Both the position numbers and the translations under genes were made by a program. A stretch of 64,000 bases of DNA, from positions 4,078,113 through 4,142,112 of the forward strand of contig JAHNZQ020000004.1 in assembly GCA_019155205.2 (NCBI GenBank), in the 5' to 3' direction. Shown here one piece after another: positions 31,241 through 41,359 of the stretch. The notes under the pieces are model-generated. The model searched no databases. It was not told the DNA's origin and saw only the letters and a list, made by a program, of their open reading frames with translations. The first letter of the stretch is position 1. Every line of letters begins with the position of its first letter. The stretch comes from Gracilaria vermiculophylla. Lineage: Eukaryota > Rhodophyta > Florideophyceae > Gracilariales > Gracilariaceae.

Positions 31241-32044
31241 GCGCTCGCGCGTGTCTGCGCTACAAGGTGCACATATAACAAACAGTCTGTACATTTTGGC
31301 GGTGACAACGGTGTGCGGCGCGCGCGGAGGCGGCGATTGGGCGCGGCGGCGGGCGGCGCGCGCAGGGAGGGGGGCGCCGCGAGCGAGCGAGCGAGTGAGC
31401 GAGCGGCGCGGCGCGTGGCGGTGGCGGTGGCGGCCACGGTGGCGCGCAGTGGGGCGCGATGCGGAGCTCGACGCGCGCGCGCGAGAGGACGGGGGGGCGC
31501 GAGAGCGGCGCAGCGCGAGAGCGGCGGGCCGCGAGAGCGCGAGAGCGCGGCGCGGCGCCAGAGGCGGCGGCGTGGCGGCGGCGTATGGGCGCGGTGGAAG
31601 CGCGCGCGGCGGCGCCGATTTGGAATCCGTATTGGGGCGCGCGCGACGGTGGGCGCGGCGCGGCGCGGCGCGGCCGTCTCGCGAGCGGCGCGCGGCGGCG
31701 CGGCGGCGCAGCGGCGCAGCGGCGGCGCGGCGGCGCAGCGGCGGCGCGGCGCAGCGGCGCCTCTGCGGCGCGGGCGATGCGAGTTTGTGCGGCGCGGCGG
31801 CGGCGGCGGGGGGGGGGGGGGGGGGGGTGCGAGTGGGCCGGGCGGCGGCGCGCGCGTGGGCGCGGCGCTGCGTGCGTGGTGTGCGGCGGGCGGCGGCGCG
31901 GCTCGGCGCGCGACAAGAAGTGCGACGAGAGCGCGGCGGCGGGGAGCCGCGCGTTAAAAGTGGCGGGCGGCGGCGACATACAAAAGCGCAAAAACGGCCA
32001 GTGGCGCGCCCGCGCCGCGCCGCCACGGGCGCGACGCGCGCGCC
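31171..32044. promoter_or_regulatory. Spacer and upstream region of RMI1
   Basis: Starts with a TTG microsatellite in the 3' flank of the PP6 subunit gene. Two ATTGGG-GCGC elements follow, at 31335-31346 and 31631-31645, then GCGGCG tracts and a G run at 31809-31827. No gene recognised. Confidence 0.45.
31210..31238 (+). repeat. TTG trinucleotide microsatellite
   Basis: Nine to ten TTG units about 40 bp after the stop of the PP6 subunit gene. Confidence 0.9.
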
Positions 32045-33635
32045 ATGGCGACGCGCGACGGCGACGCGCGGCGGCGCGACGGCGGCGACGACGGCGACGG
32101 CGGCGGCGGCGGCGGCGGCGGCGGCGACGCGCTGGCGCGCGAGCTGGAGCAGCGCTGGGGGCTGCGCAACGTGCGCGCCGACTGGCTGCGCCGCCTGCGC
32201 GCGCTGCCGCCGGCGCAGGCGCGCGCCGCGCTGGCGGCCGCCGACCTGCGCCGCGTGTCGGCGGGCACGCTGCCGTGGGACGTGACGCGCGCGCACGCGC
32301 GCCGCCTGCGCGCGCGCGCGCTCGTGCAGGTGCTGGACGCCGTCAACGTCGCGCACGCCGACCCGCGCGCGCCGGGGCCGCCGGCCGCGCTGCAGCTGGC
32401 GCTGTGCGACGGCGCCGTGCAGTTCGTCGCCGTCGAGCTGGCGCCGCTGCGCCCCGCGCTGTCGCTGCGCACCGCCGCCGGCGCCAAGCTCGTGCTGCTG
32501 CCGTCCGCGCTCGTGCGCCGCGGCCGCGTGCTGCTCGCCCCCGCCGACGTCGTCGTGCTCGCCGCCCCGCCCCCCGCCCCGAGCCCCGACGCCCACCGCC
32601 GCCGCGTCGCCCACGCGCTGCGCGCCGCGGGCCTCCCGGACCCGCGCCACTCCTCCTTCGACTCCATCGCCCCGCCGCCCCCGCCCCCGCCCCCGCTCTC
32701 CGCGCCCCCCGCCGCCCCCTCCACCACACTCGTCGACATGGGCGGCATCGCCGACGCCATCTCCGCCGACCACCACGCCGACGCCGACGCCGACGACCAC
32801 CACCACCACCACCACCCGCAGCCCCATCCGCCCATCTTGTGGCCGCTTGCGGAGCACGTCGCCGACTCCAACGCCCAGCAACACGCGCCCGCCGGAGGCA
32901 GCCCGCCGCCGCCCGCCCACGCGCCGCGCCGCGCCGAAGCCGCCGCACACACCCGCCCCGCGCCGCACGCCCTCTCGGCGCAGCCGCACGCCCTCTTGGC
33001 GCAGCCGCACGTCGACGCCCACCGCGCCCGCCCCCTTGCGTCCGCGCGCGCGCAGCAGGCGGCCGGGGCTGCGCCGCCGCCGCCGCCGCCGCCGCCGCTG
33101 CCGCCGCCGCCGCTTGCCGCGCTGGCGGCGGCGCCGCCGCCGTCGACGCACCCCGCTCCGCCCGCTCTGTACCGCGTCTACTCGATGAAAACCGCCCGCA
33201 GCGCTGCCGTGCGACGCGAGGGCGCCCGCCTGTCGTTGTTCGTCCAGGTGGACGACGGCTCCGCCACCGAGCTGGTGCGCCTGCCCCAGCACGTTTTCCA
33301 AAGTCTCGCGGGCTTCGCCGTCGCCTCGCCGCACTTTGAGCGCGACATGCAGCAAGGCTTTCCCGCAACCAGAAAGCTCATCCGAGCCATTCACGGCTTT
33401 GCGCACATTGCGCCCAGCCCGAACGGCAGGGTGCTCACATCCCTTTCGGAACCCATTCCAGACAACGTCGTACGTCATTCCTCAACCTCTCGCGCCCTGC
33501 CAACGCACAGTCTCCAAGTCGCACCACTAATCTGCGTGCCCACCACTCTAGCATAACTTTCTGTCACACTTTGCGAGTCATGTCGAAGCTCGTCTGGCAA
33601 ACTACACTCTGCACCTCTCTCAACCACTGCACTAG
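32045..33635 (+). CDS. RMI1: RMI1-like OB-fold protein (BLM/Top3 complex), two exons
   Basis: RMI1 stabilises RecQ-topoisomerase III complexes that dissolve double Holliday junctions. Residues about 30-175 fit the RMI1 N-terminal three-helix bundle plus OB fold: W-L..LR.LPPAQARAAL, DLR, LPWDV, RALVQVLDAVNVA, LQLALCDGAVQFVAVEL, GAKLVLL. The middle (about 180-375) is disordered, with His and Pro runs. A C-terminal folded block follows (about 378-475). Reading straight on ends in low-quality sequence, but a GTACGT donor at 33470 and a CTAG acceptor at 33550-33551 (82-nt intron, CACTAATC branch-like site) join in phase to 33552-33635, which encodes an amphipathic tail with HFASHVEARLANY. The product is 502 residues. 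The last exon is my inference. Converges with the ABC transporter, 61 bp apart. Confidence 0.7.
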
Positions 33636-33696
33636 CGTTGCGTCGCTTTTTAATGGCACATGCCGTTTACCAACCTAGCAAGCCGATTCCCTCAGC

Positions 33697-36648
33697 TCAC
33701 GCACTGGAGTCACCCGAGCTGCTTTCTATCGATTCTTGCCGTTTCTTCGTGCCCACGCTGAGTTGAGACTCCCACATCTTTGCGTACTCTCCGCCTCGCT
33801 GCAATAGTTCCTCATGGCTCCCACGCTCAATGATCACACCGTACGAAATAGACTTGTTGCTCTTGCCAAATCCTTCGTCGGGGTCAAACTCAATGTCTCC
33901 AGAGCCCCCGCTCTCGCCCTCACATTTCTCCTTCCCAAGCACCAGTATCTCATCCGCCATCATCACTGTCGACAGTCGATGCGCCACCACAATCGTCGTT
34001 CGCCCCTTGCAAACCTCTTTGAAATTCGCTTGCAGCTCCCGCTCTGTGAAAGTGTCCTGCAAAAGTCAACCGCAATTCGCATGGAGCGTCAGTAACAAAG
34101 CCAAATTCCTTCTACCGCAAAACGTGCCACCGCCGCCACCGCGCACGTACCAATGCAGATGTGGCCTCATCCAGCAGCATGATTGCAGGTGACTTGATGA
34201 CGCATCTGGCGCATCCTACCCGCTGTCTCTCACCGCCGGACAATCGAACTCCTCTCTCCCCCACAACGGTGTCGAGGCCGACGGGAAGGGAATCGATAAA
34301 TGGCTCTAGAGCAGCCGACTTTGCCGCCTGCCGAATTTCCACGTCTGTTGCGTCCTGCTTCCCGTACGAAACGTTGTAGCGGATGGTTTTGTTAAACAGC
34401 ACCTTGCGCAAGAACGCAAACCACATGTCAGAATCGCAGCAGCTGTAATGGTACGCCATGACCGAGTACGCGCGCAACGTCACATACCGTATCCTGCGCG
34501 ACGACGCCAATGTTTTTGCGAAGGCTCCGTTGAGTGAAGGAGCGGATATCTTTTCCGTCAATCAGAATCCTGCCGCTTTCAACATCATAGAACCGTAGAA
34601 GCAGGCGCATTATGGTACTGGTGGCAGATGCACAACACAACAAACGCCTTTGTCAGCAAGCTCTTGCTTCCCTCGTCAGCTCTGCTGTAGTCTGCTCCTA
34701 AACTTACCTTTTTCCGGCTCCAGAGCTGCCGACAAGCGCGACTACTTTTCCTGGCGTCACTGTGAACGATATGTTTCGAAGTCCTCCGTTGGTCCCCCTT
34801 TCCTCGCCCTTGTAATAAAAGGAAACATTGTCAAACTTGACCTCTCCTGCGCGCCCGGCAAGGATGTCTTCTTCCGATATGTTCAACGCAACAGCATCGC
34901 TGCGATCTTTCACCGAGACCTCTTGGTGCATCAATTCGATGCTTTTTTCGAGATCGGTGGCGGCTTGAGATATTATCCGGTACGACGATCCGAGGAACTA
35001 ATGTCGATTCAAGTTCGAGTACGTTTGTATGTTAAAGTTAGTATGGCATACCTCAGGCATCTGCACATCCCGACATACATATGGCTACGCAAAACTGCTT
35101 CCGCTTCTCAAAGTGCTATCGAACACAGCAAGAACCCTGTCGCGGGGAACATCAGCCAACTTACAAACAGGGGTTGGAAGATTTGTGTGACGTAAGAGTT
35201 GATCAGCACAAAATCTCCGGGGGTCAGTCCACCATAGGTGACGGCTCTGGCTGCCAGGAACATGGAACCCAACAGACCGCTTCTTTGTATTACGGATTGA
35301 CCAAAGTTTAGAATCCTGAGTGTTCCTCGTGAGAAAATCCTTATCTCTCTGTACTCATCCGACAGGTCTCTATATGCAGTGACTTCCTCATGTTCCATTC
35401 CAAACATTTTTACAGTCTCGTAGTTCAAAAGAGTGTCGGCGGTCTATGCAAAGTGGTGAGTTAGAGCGCTGCATGGTCGAACTGCGGTACACAAAGATTG
35501 TGGTCGAGCTTACCTTTTCTGTCGTGCGGTTGAGAGAGTGAGATGTCGGTCAGCGATAATCGCATACACAAATAGTCAAGATCGCAAATATATGAACATG
35601 GAGTACTTACGAAAAACCTTGTTGTCTAGTTCGATGAGCTCACGTCGAATACCCACTCTAATGACATCAAAACAATAAACTGGTTAGTAATGAGAGCACG
35701 CTTGCGCAGGCCAACAATATACTCGCTGTACGTACCGCCATCTTGTTACACCGATTGTATACACAAAATATGCGATTACTGTGATCAGGATGACGACAGC
35801 AATCAGCGGAGTTCCAAGGTGGAAAAATATGCCTGCGACAACTGCAACTTCAAATACTCTGTTCGACTGCGTGAGAATCGTAGTCCGTAACGAAGATAAG
35901 TGGCAGAGGGGGTGACGTACATCGGAAGTAAAGTGGTTAAAAATGTTGACAAGAGAGTTTCAATGCTGTTCCTGCCTCGGTTCATGATCCGCAGTACTTC
36001 ACCAGTTTTTCTCTGCAAATGAAAAGCAAGACTCAGGTTTTGTAAATGTGAGAACAAATCGATTGAGAACCTCTTTGTACTATCGGTGGACACGATACTA
36101 AAGGAGTAAGCCTGTATTGCCTGCACAAAATCGGCCATGACTCTAGACCCAATGTAGAGAACAATGGCAGTATAAGGCACTACAAGAGGTCCTCCAGTCA
36201 GGTTATTAGCCAACGCGTCTACAGCGAGCTTATAGGCAAAAGGTGGAACGAGAATTAGAAGCTTGTTGCAGAACACCATAAGCACTGAGAAGAGGGCAAC
36301 AAGACGAAGCTTGGGCGTATTTGGGATCATGTACGGACGTGAAGAGTGAAAAGTTTCGCGCCAGTTTATCCGGTTCTGGTCTTCTGATTGTAAAAGGGGA
36401 GTTCCCTCGGTCGGCATGCCCGCAGCTCCGCGCCGTGCGTTCCGCCGGGAAAGAAAAGGCGGCATTCGGCGAAAAGCTGGATGGAACACAGCAACGCGGT
36501 GTTGGCAGACGGACGCTGAATGACACTGACGGCGTCGAGATTTGAGGCAAGAAAAGGATGCGAAGAGCAAACAAGACGAAGGCCTTTCACTCCGGCTGGA
36601 TCCAAGCTGGCAAGAACTTCTTTCCCGACCGCGGGAGGCGCACGGCAT
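33697..36648 (-). CDS. ABCB6/HMT1-type ABC half-transporter, nine exons
   Basis: 737 residues. ABCB6/HMT1 proteins move porphyrins or thiol-metal complexes; the ATM1 branch is close. Exons, in coding order: 36648-35921, 35858-35736, 35657-35611, 35518-35514, 35443-35165, 34997-34708, 34617-34488, 34402-34151, 34056-33697. All introns are GT-AG, 62-167 nt; introns 2 and 5 contain TACTAAC. The membrane domain includes [13 protein letters not shown], the spelling seen in ABCB6 and not ATM1. The nucleotide-binding domain has Walker A GSSGAGKST (split by intron 6), Q-loop GVVAQDT, LSGGERQ signature, Walker [13 protein letters not shown] and switch His in VVAHRLST. The N terminus is short and lacks the TMD0 of animal ABCB6. 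An acidic insertion (about residues 655-680) precedes the ERG..EELL end. ATG 36648 is taken; a later Met about 60 residues in is possible. Confidence 0.9.
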
Positions 36649-37628
36649 GAGACGATTTGGTGCCCTAGCTAGTACTTTTAAAGTATGCGCCCTGCACGGG
36701 GGGACTGGATCCCCCGCGCGCCAGTTGTTGTTTTCGCGCGTGTAGCATGCAAACTATTGCATGGAATGCTTCATTGCTTTACAGATGTAAACATCTCAAA
36801 GCGCGAGTTTTCAGGCGAACAGACTCGTGGTTACTACTACGCCTAAGCATTGCTTCAAGACCATTATCTAAAGATACAGGGCGAGATGGAAGCAATTCTC
36901 ACCTCTAGGAAGCACAGCCACACATTGTTTATCGACCTCAAATCTCTCGTGCCTCTTTATCAAAAAAAACAATTCTCCATCTTTCCGTTCTATCTATCGT
37001 GCTTATCACGGTCAACTTCGGCCCATGATTAACGTACATTATTCCGATGCGGAGGGACACGCGCACGAGGCATGGTTCTTTCCGCGTAAGGAAGAAAGGA
37101 AATGACATATGACAATGAAGGTACCCTTGTCCCCAAACATGGTCAAAGTGCACACAAAGGAGACCTGAAGAAAAAGGACTCATGCTCAGAATTACATGAG
37201 TGGAAATTCGCGCATATCTGCCTCGCAGAGTTGCCGAAATTTCGCCGTCGCATATCTTTCACTAACAAGACGAGACGCGAACTTTGGTTTTCTGTTCCAC
37301 CAAGTATCAAGTTCACCATCGTGGAAAAGATGGACTAGTATCATTTCCGCAAAAACCACATATTGCACTTACATCGTATCAACAGCAGCCCTTTCGCTTC
37401 TTCCCCTGCAAAGTAGTACCCGGACAGGTGCCCGTGAGCTTTGCGAATTCCCTCAGCTTTGTACATATCCAGGTGGGCCAGATACTACCAAGGTAATCAA
37501 CAACTTCTCCACTCATGCTGTTAGCGTAGAATGTAAAAACATGAATATTGCCGGTAGATGATAGCCATAGCTGTCGCAACTAAGTCGAGCGCTCGTAAGC
37601 CTGTCTGGGCGAGACGCTGCCGCACGTA
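36649..37628. promoter_or_regulatory. Spacer upstream of the ABC transporter gene
   Basis: About 980 bp between two minus-strand genes. The 150 bp next to the ABC ATG are somewhat GC-richer; the rest is AT-balanced. No coding or RNA feature recognised. Confidence 0.4.
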
Positions 37629-38285
37629 TCACCATAACTGTCTTCGTCTTCGATTTTTCTTCTCTGGAATACCAGGGTTAGGCATTTTATTGCTTCCCTT
37701 TCCTTTTTTGACACCGCCGCTCCCAGAAATCATACGTTCCAATTCAATCGGGGACGAGGGTATTGGCAATCCAGCCTGTTCCCTCTTCGAAAGCCACTTC
37801 TGAATCCGTCTCATTTGCATGATCTGCGTTATAAGAGCCTCCACTGAGTCGGCGGTCGTATCGGTCTCCCTTGCGATGCGTTTTATGTCGCTGATCTTTA
37901 TCGAAAAGGCGTCTTTCCTTTCTGCAGGGGACATTGCCGAAAGAATGCGCTCCTGCTCTTTGAATTCCCCAAGTGCGGGATTGTTCTGCACCCATGGCAA
38001 GTGTTCCCTTATACCAGACAGTCCGGCCGCCGCTTTAATTTCCTGTAACAGTGAATGAAACAATTGCGGGTTCATCATATCCTTTGAGCGAAGATATGAA
38101 AGCTGTTTTTCGAATATCTTCTGCGATCGCTTTTCCTCCGTGGAGCCCCGAGCCTCCTCATACACAGATTTGACATTGTCCATAATGCCATTGCTCATTG
38201 CCGTTGAGCGAAAGGTGCGTCGATACAAACTCGCTTTTGAATACACTGCTCGGAAGCTTATCGCCGCTGATCTCAACGTGGCCAT
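37629..38285 (-). CDS. SRP54 M-domain protein without GTPase domain, probably organellar
   Basis: 218 residues from ATG 38285. In SRP54/Ffh the M domain binds SRP RNA and signal peptides and follows an NG GTPase domain. Here residues about 65-180 fit the M-domain helices: LRSKDMMNPQLFHSLLQEIK, a hydrophobic finger-like segment, ERILSAMSPAERKD, then SDIKRIARETDTTADSVEALI and MQMRRIQKWL, the last pair corresponding to the RNA-binding helices. No NG domain is encoded here or in flanking DNA. Residues 1-40 are rich in Arg, Ser and Ala without acids, typical of a mitochondrial or plastid presequence. The tail is basic (KKNRRRRQ). Divergent from PARN. Role in membrane insertion inside an organelle is inference. 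Confidence 0.7.
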   Translation of the reverse strand: MATLRSAAISFRAVYSKASLYRRTFRSTAMSNGIMDNVKSVYEEARGSTEEKRSQKIFEKQLSYLRSKDMMNPQLFHSLLQEIKAAAGLSGIREHLPWVQNNPALGEFKEQERILSAMSPAERKDAFSIKISDIKRIARETDTTADSVEALITQIMQMRRIQKWLSKREQAGLPIPSSPIELERMISGSGGVKKGKGSNKMPNPGIPEKKNRRRRQLW

Positions 38286-38976
38286 GAGCGCCTTTGCCGC
38301 ATGTATCGGACAAAGCCGAAGCACAAGTAGATGATGGCAAAACGAGTGTGAAACAGAACACAGTCAGCTACGAGAAAATCGCTTCCATGTGACTTTAAGT
38401 AGATTGAAGCGGAATGCACATTGACGCCAAGAGCCCTTTGTTTCGCGAATGCGCAAGAGCCTCTATCAAATAGCTGGGGACCCCGATCGGGTACTTTACT
38501 GTCTCGATAATGGACGGCCTTTGACAGCAGCTGGCCTTTAAAACTCCATACAACCGTGTTAAGGATTTTTAATTGCCGGTGTCTTGCAATTACCCACTGC
38601 ACAGTAATTGGCGCTCTGCACGCCACCGGCAGTGATCTGACCCCTACGGTCGTTTGCTGCTACAGCGTGAAGTAGTTGTTTTCACGCTTGTATCCAACCT
38701 TCGCCAAGTGCCAATTGTTGTACACACAGCGGATTAGAAAGTCATCTCGCATCTTTTATCGCATCCCCTCAATGGGTTCTTGACCCCCTCGGAAAGAGCG
38801 GCTGCCTTATCAATCGGACAGTACTGTAGTATCGGTGTTCTTATTCAACCAAAGACTTCTGTCCCATCCAAGCGCAAGGCTGCTCCCGTTCAACTACCAA
38901 TCTTGAGCTTTCGACTCCAAAACACAGATATTGTTTTCTCTTAATCTATAATTCCAAACCGCCGCGCCGCGTTGCA
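38286..38976. promoter_or_regulatory. Shared upstream region of SRP54-M and PARN genes
   Basis: 691 bp, AT-balanced. GC-rich only in the last 20 bp before the PARN ATG (CCGCCGCGCCGCG). No further feature seen. Confidence 0.4.
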
Positions 38977-40842
38977 ATGGACGTCGTTGAAGTTAACTTT
39001 GTAACTGCCCTTGCAATCTTGCGTGAGCATCTTCCGTCTGCAAACTTCGTCTCGTTTGATTTGGAGTTCACCGGCCTTGGAGAGCATCGTCCTTCTCAAC
39101 TAGACACCCCACAAGTTCGCTACAACACTGCGAGGGAAGATGCGAGCGCCTTTCCTCCCATCCAATTTGGCCTTTGTCTGTTTCGCAAATCAAGGCCCTT
39201 GACCTCACGAGCGGAATCTGACTCTCCAGAAGTGGAGAAAAACTGGGAGTCTCTGTCTTTCAATTTCAATCTGTTTCCGCGAGCTGTATATTATCCCCCT
39301 AATTCCCGATATCCTCTTTTCGACAAGGGATTTAAACTTCAATCATCTACAGTCATGTTCCTCATCGAACATGGCTTTGATTTTCAAAAATCATTTCGGG
39401 ATGGTGTAACGTGGCTGCGGGAAGATCAAGAACGAGAATTTTTTAAGCTTGTCGTGGAGGATTTGCGTGTGCGAAGACAAAGAACCTGCGACCTCGACAA
39501 GCTGAACGCAGAAGAAGGAATGCTGCTCAAAGAATGGAGCGCGAACATCGATCAGTGGCTTGCAGTCTTAAAAGAGCAAAAAGCGACATGCACAGATGGA
39601 GACGCTGCGCCAAAGATCAAATCATTTATGCTTCCCTCAACGCCGTGGATGAGAAAGATCATCTGCGACCTTGTACGGTTGCGATACCCCCGAATGGCTG
39701 CGCAAACAATCCCAACTCAGGACGGCAACAAGATGCTAAAGCTATCGCTATATCCGTCCGAGAAAGCTGCCAACGAGCATTACCAAGAAGCACTGGAAAA
39801 GGATGCTCGAGACATTATTTTCAGGGCATCTATGTTTCGACATGTGGTCGATGAGTTGCGTCTGTGCAAAAAACCAATCGTTATGCACAACGGATTGATG
39901 GATCTAACCAAATTATACGCCAACTTTATCGGAATGCTTCCGTCGGAATTGAATGGTTTTAAAAAAGTCATTCGAGAAAATTTTCCCGTGGTATTCGATA
40001 CAAAACGTATGGTGGATAGATTGTGCATAAAGGATGAGGAAGTGAGGAGGGGGATGCTCAAAGTGAGAGGTGTTTCCGAAATATTAACATTGTTGCGGAA
40101 GGTTGCGAAGAAGAGAAATTTGAAAGTGGTAATAAGGACATTCATACCCCAAGAAACGCACGATCAAGAGTTCGCAGAGATGGAACATGTGGTGCATTCG
40201 ACAGAGTTGAAAGGTTTTGCAACAAACGCAATCAGTGACGAAGTTTTTGACAAAGATTCATTTGGGTTTGGAAGATACTTGAGTCACGGCGTTGAACATG
40301 AAGCGGGGCACGATGCTCTAGAGACTGGACTGGTGTTCACGTACGTGGATATTCTTGGAGAGCACACAGCAAACGAACTATCGTTGAGCTTTTGCGGAGG
40401 GTTTAGATGCATTAATCTCGGGAGTGATAAAGACGAAGAGAATTCGTGGTTTAACATGGCTGTAATAATCGTTAAGGGTATAGTCACAGATGACGTAGCG
40501 AATGGAGAAGAGCAGCGAAATGGACGTGGGAAAGCCAGGTTCATGCACACCGTAGAAGTTGTCACGAAAGACACCAAGTTTCGAGCGGATCAAAGTGACA
40601 TTTTGCTCGCCAGTAAAGATGTTTGCATTGTTATTCTGAACACCAAAAGTGTTGGGAAACGAAAACGGGATGAAGATGGTCAAGATGACAATGGAGACGG
40701 GGCGGGTGATGCGGCAATGAGTGGGCAAATTGGGGTGGTGATTGAGAACGGGAGGAGACACGGGGTCGAGGTGATGCGCTATTCGCGAGAAATTCTAGGA
40801 CAGAATTGGCAATGGCTGTCAAGAACGCGGATGTTCGCGTAG
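38977..40842 (+). CDS. PARN: PARN, poly(A)-specific ribonuclease (DEDD family)
   Basis: 621 residues, single exon. PARN removes mRNA and small-RNA poly(A) tails 3'-5'. The DEDD nuclease core is visible: FDLEFTGL with Asp28 and Glu30, VMHNGLMDLTKLY for the third acidic residue near 308, and HEAGHDALETGLVF near 443-456 supplying the catalytic His and last Asp, as in HEAGYDA of animal PARN. An R3H-like insertion sits between (LPSTPWMRKIICDLVRLRYP, about 214-233). The C-terminal 110 residues hold an RRM-like segment with weaker conservation and an acidic low-complexity patch (DEDGQDDNGDGAGD). Divergent from the SRP54-M gene. Confidence 0.93.
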   Translation: MDVVEVNFVTALAILREHLPSANFVSFDLEFTGLGEHRPSQLDTPQVRYNTAREDASAFPPIQFGLCLFRKSRPLTSRAESDSPEVEKNWESLSFNFNLFPRAVYYPPNSRYPLFDKGFKLQSSTVMFLIEHGFDFQKSFRDGVTWLREDQEREFFKLVVEDLRVRRQRTCDLDKLNAEEGMLLKEWSANIDQWLAVLKEQKATCTDGDAAPKIKSFMLPSTPWMRKIICDLVRLRYPRMAAQTIPTQDGNKMLKLSLYPSEKAANEHYQEALEKDARDIIFRASMFRHVVDELRLCKKPIVMHNGLMDLTKLYANFIGMLPSELNGFKKVIRENFPVVFDTKRMVDRLCIKDEEVRRGMLKVRGVSEILTLLRKVAKKRNLKVVIRTFIPQETHDQEFAEMEHVVHSTELKGFATNAISDEVFDKDSFGFGRYLSHGVEHEAGHDALETGLVFTYVDILGEHTANELSLSFCGGFRCINLGSDKDEENSWFNMAVIIVKGIVTDDVANGEEQRNGRGKARFMHTVEVVTKDTKFRADQSDILLASKDVCIVILNTKSVGKRKRDEDGQDDNGDGAGDAAMSGQIGVVIENGRRHGVEVMRYSREILGQNWQWLSRTRMFA

Positions 40843-41359
40843 CAAGCCGCTGTGGTGGCTGGCCATTCGGAAGGGGACCTGTGAATAAACGCCATGCGCT
40901 CTGTTCAAGTCTGTAAGACGCCGTCGTAAACGAGCTGTTGCTGAAGACAACTGGATCTCGAGCTTGGGGGGCCCCTGCGGGCAATGCGTTTTGATGGGAG
41001 AGCTGTGGGAACGGTGCGTGGACATTTTTGGATTTGCCAAATATCTCCAGTTGCATCATGATTTGATCTCATGTGCAAGCCGCAAAATGGCGCGTGTCGA
41101 TTGGGCGCTTCCAATGCGCTTTTAATGACAGTATATTGCAACGCCATTGGCTTCCACTGCGTACGAGGACACGCGCCCTTCCCCTTGGCATTGCGCCACC
41201 ACCTCCAACGTCGCTAGGTCGCGTCTCCCTCCCGCACGCGCCGCAAGACACCGCACTGTAACAAGCCCTCGCACTCCCCGAGAACGCCACCCCCGCGAGT
41301 CCCCGCAGAAACAAACCTTCCTCGACTGCAGCTCGTCTAACGTCCTCATCGTCTTCAAC
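40843..41359 (+). promoter_or_regulatory. Upstream region of DHH-CBS gene
   Basis: Contains GATTGGGCGC at 41099-41108 and CCAATGCGC at 41111-41119, about 240-260 bp before the ATG. This is an opposed CCAAT pair like those near GC-rich genes, although the surrounding DNA is AT-balanced. Confidence 0.5.

Noticed and set aside
28108..31437. 1109-codon minus-strand frame opposite the PP6 subunit
   Set aside because: Mirror of a GC3-saturated gene; Val/His/Arg-rich shadow without motifs.
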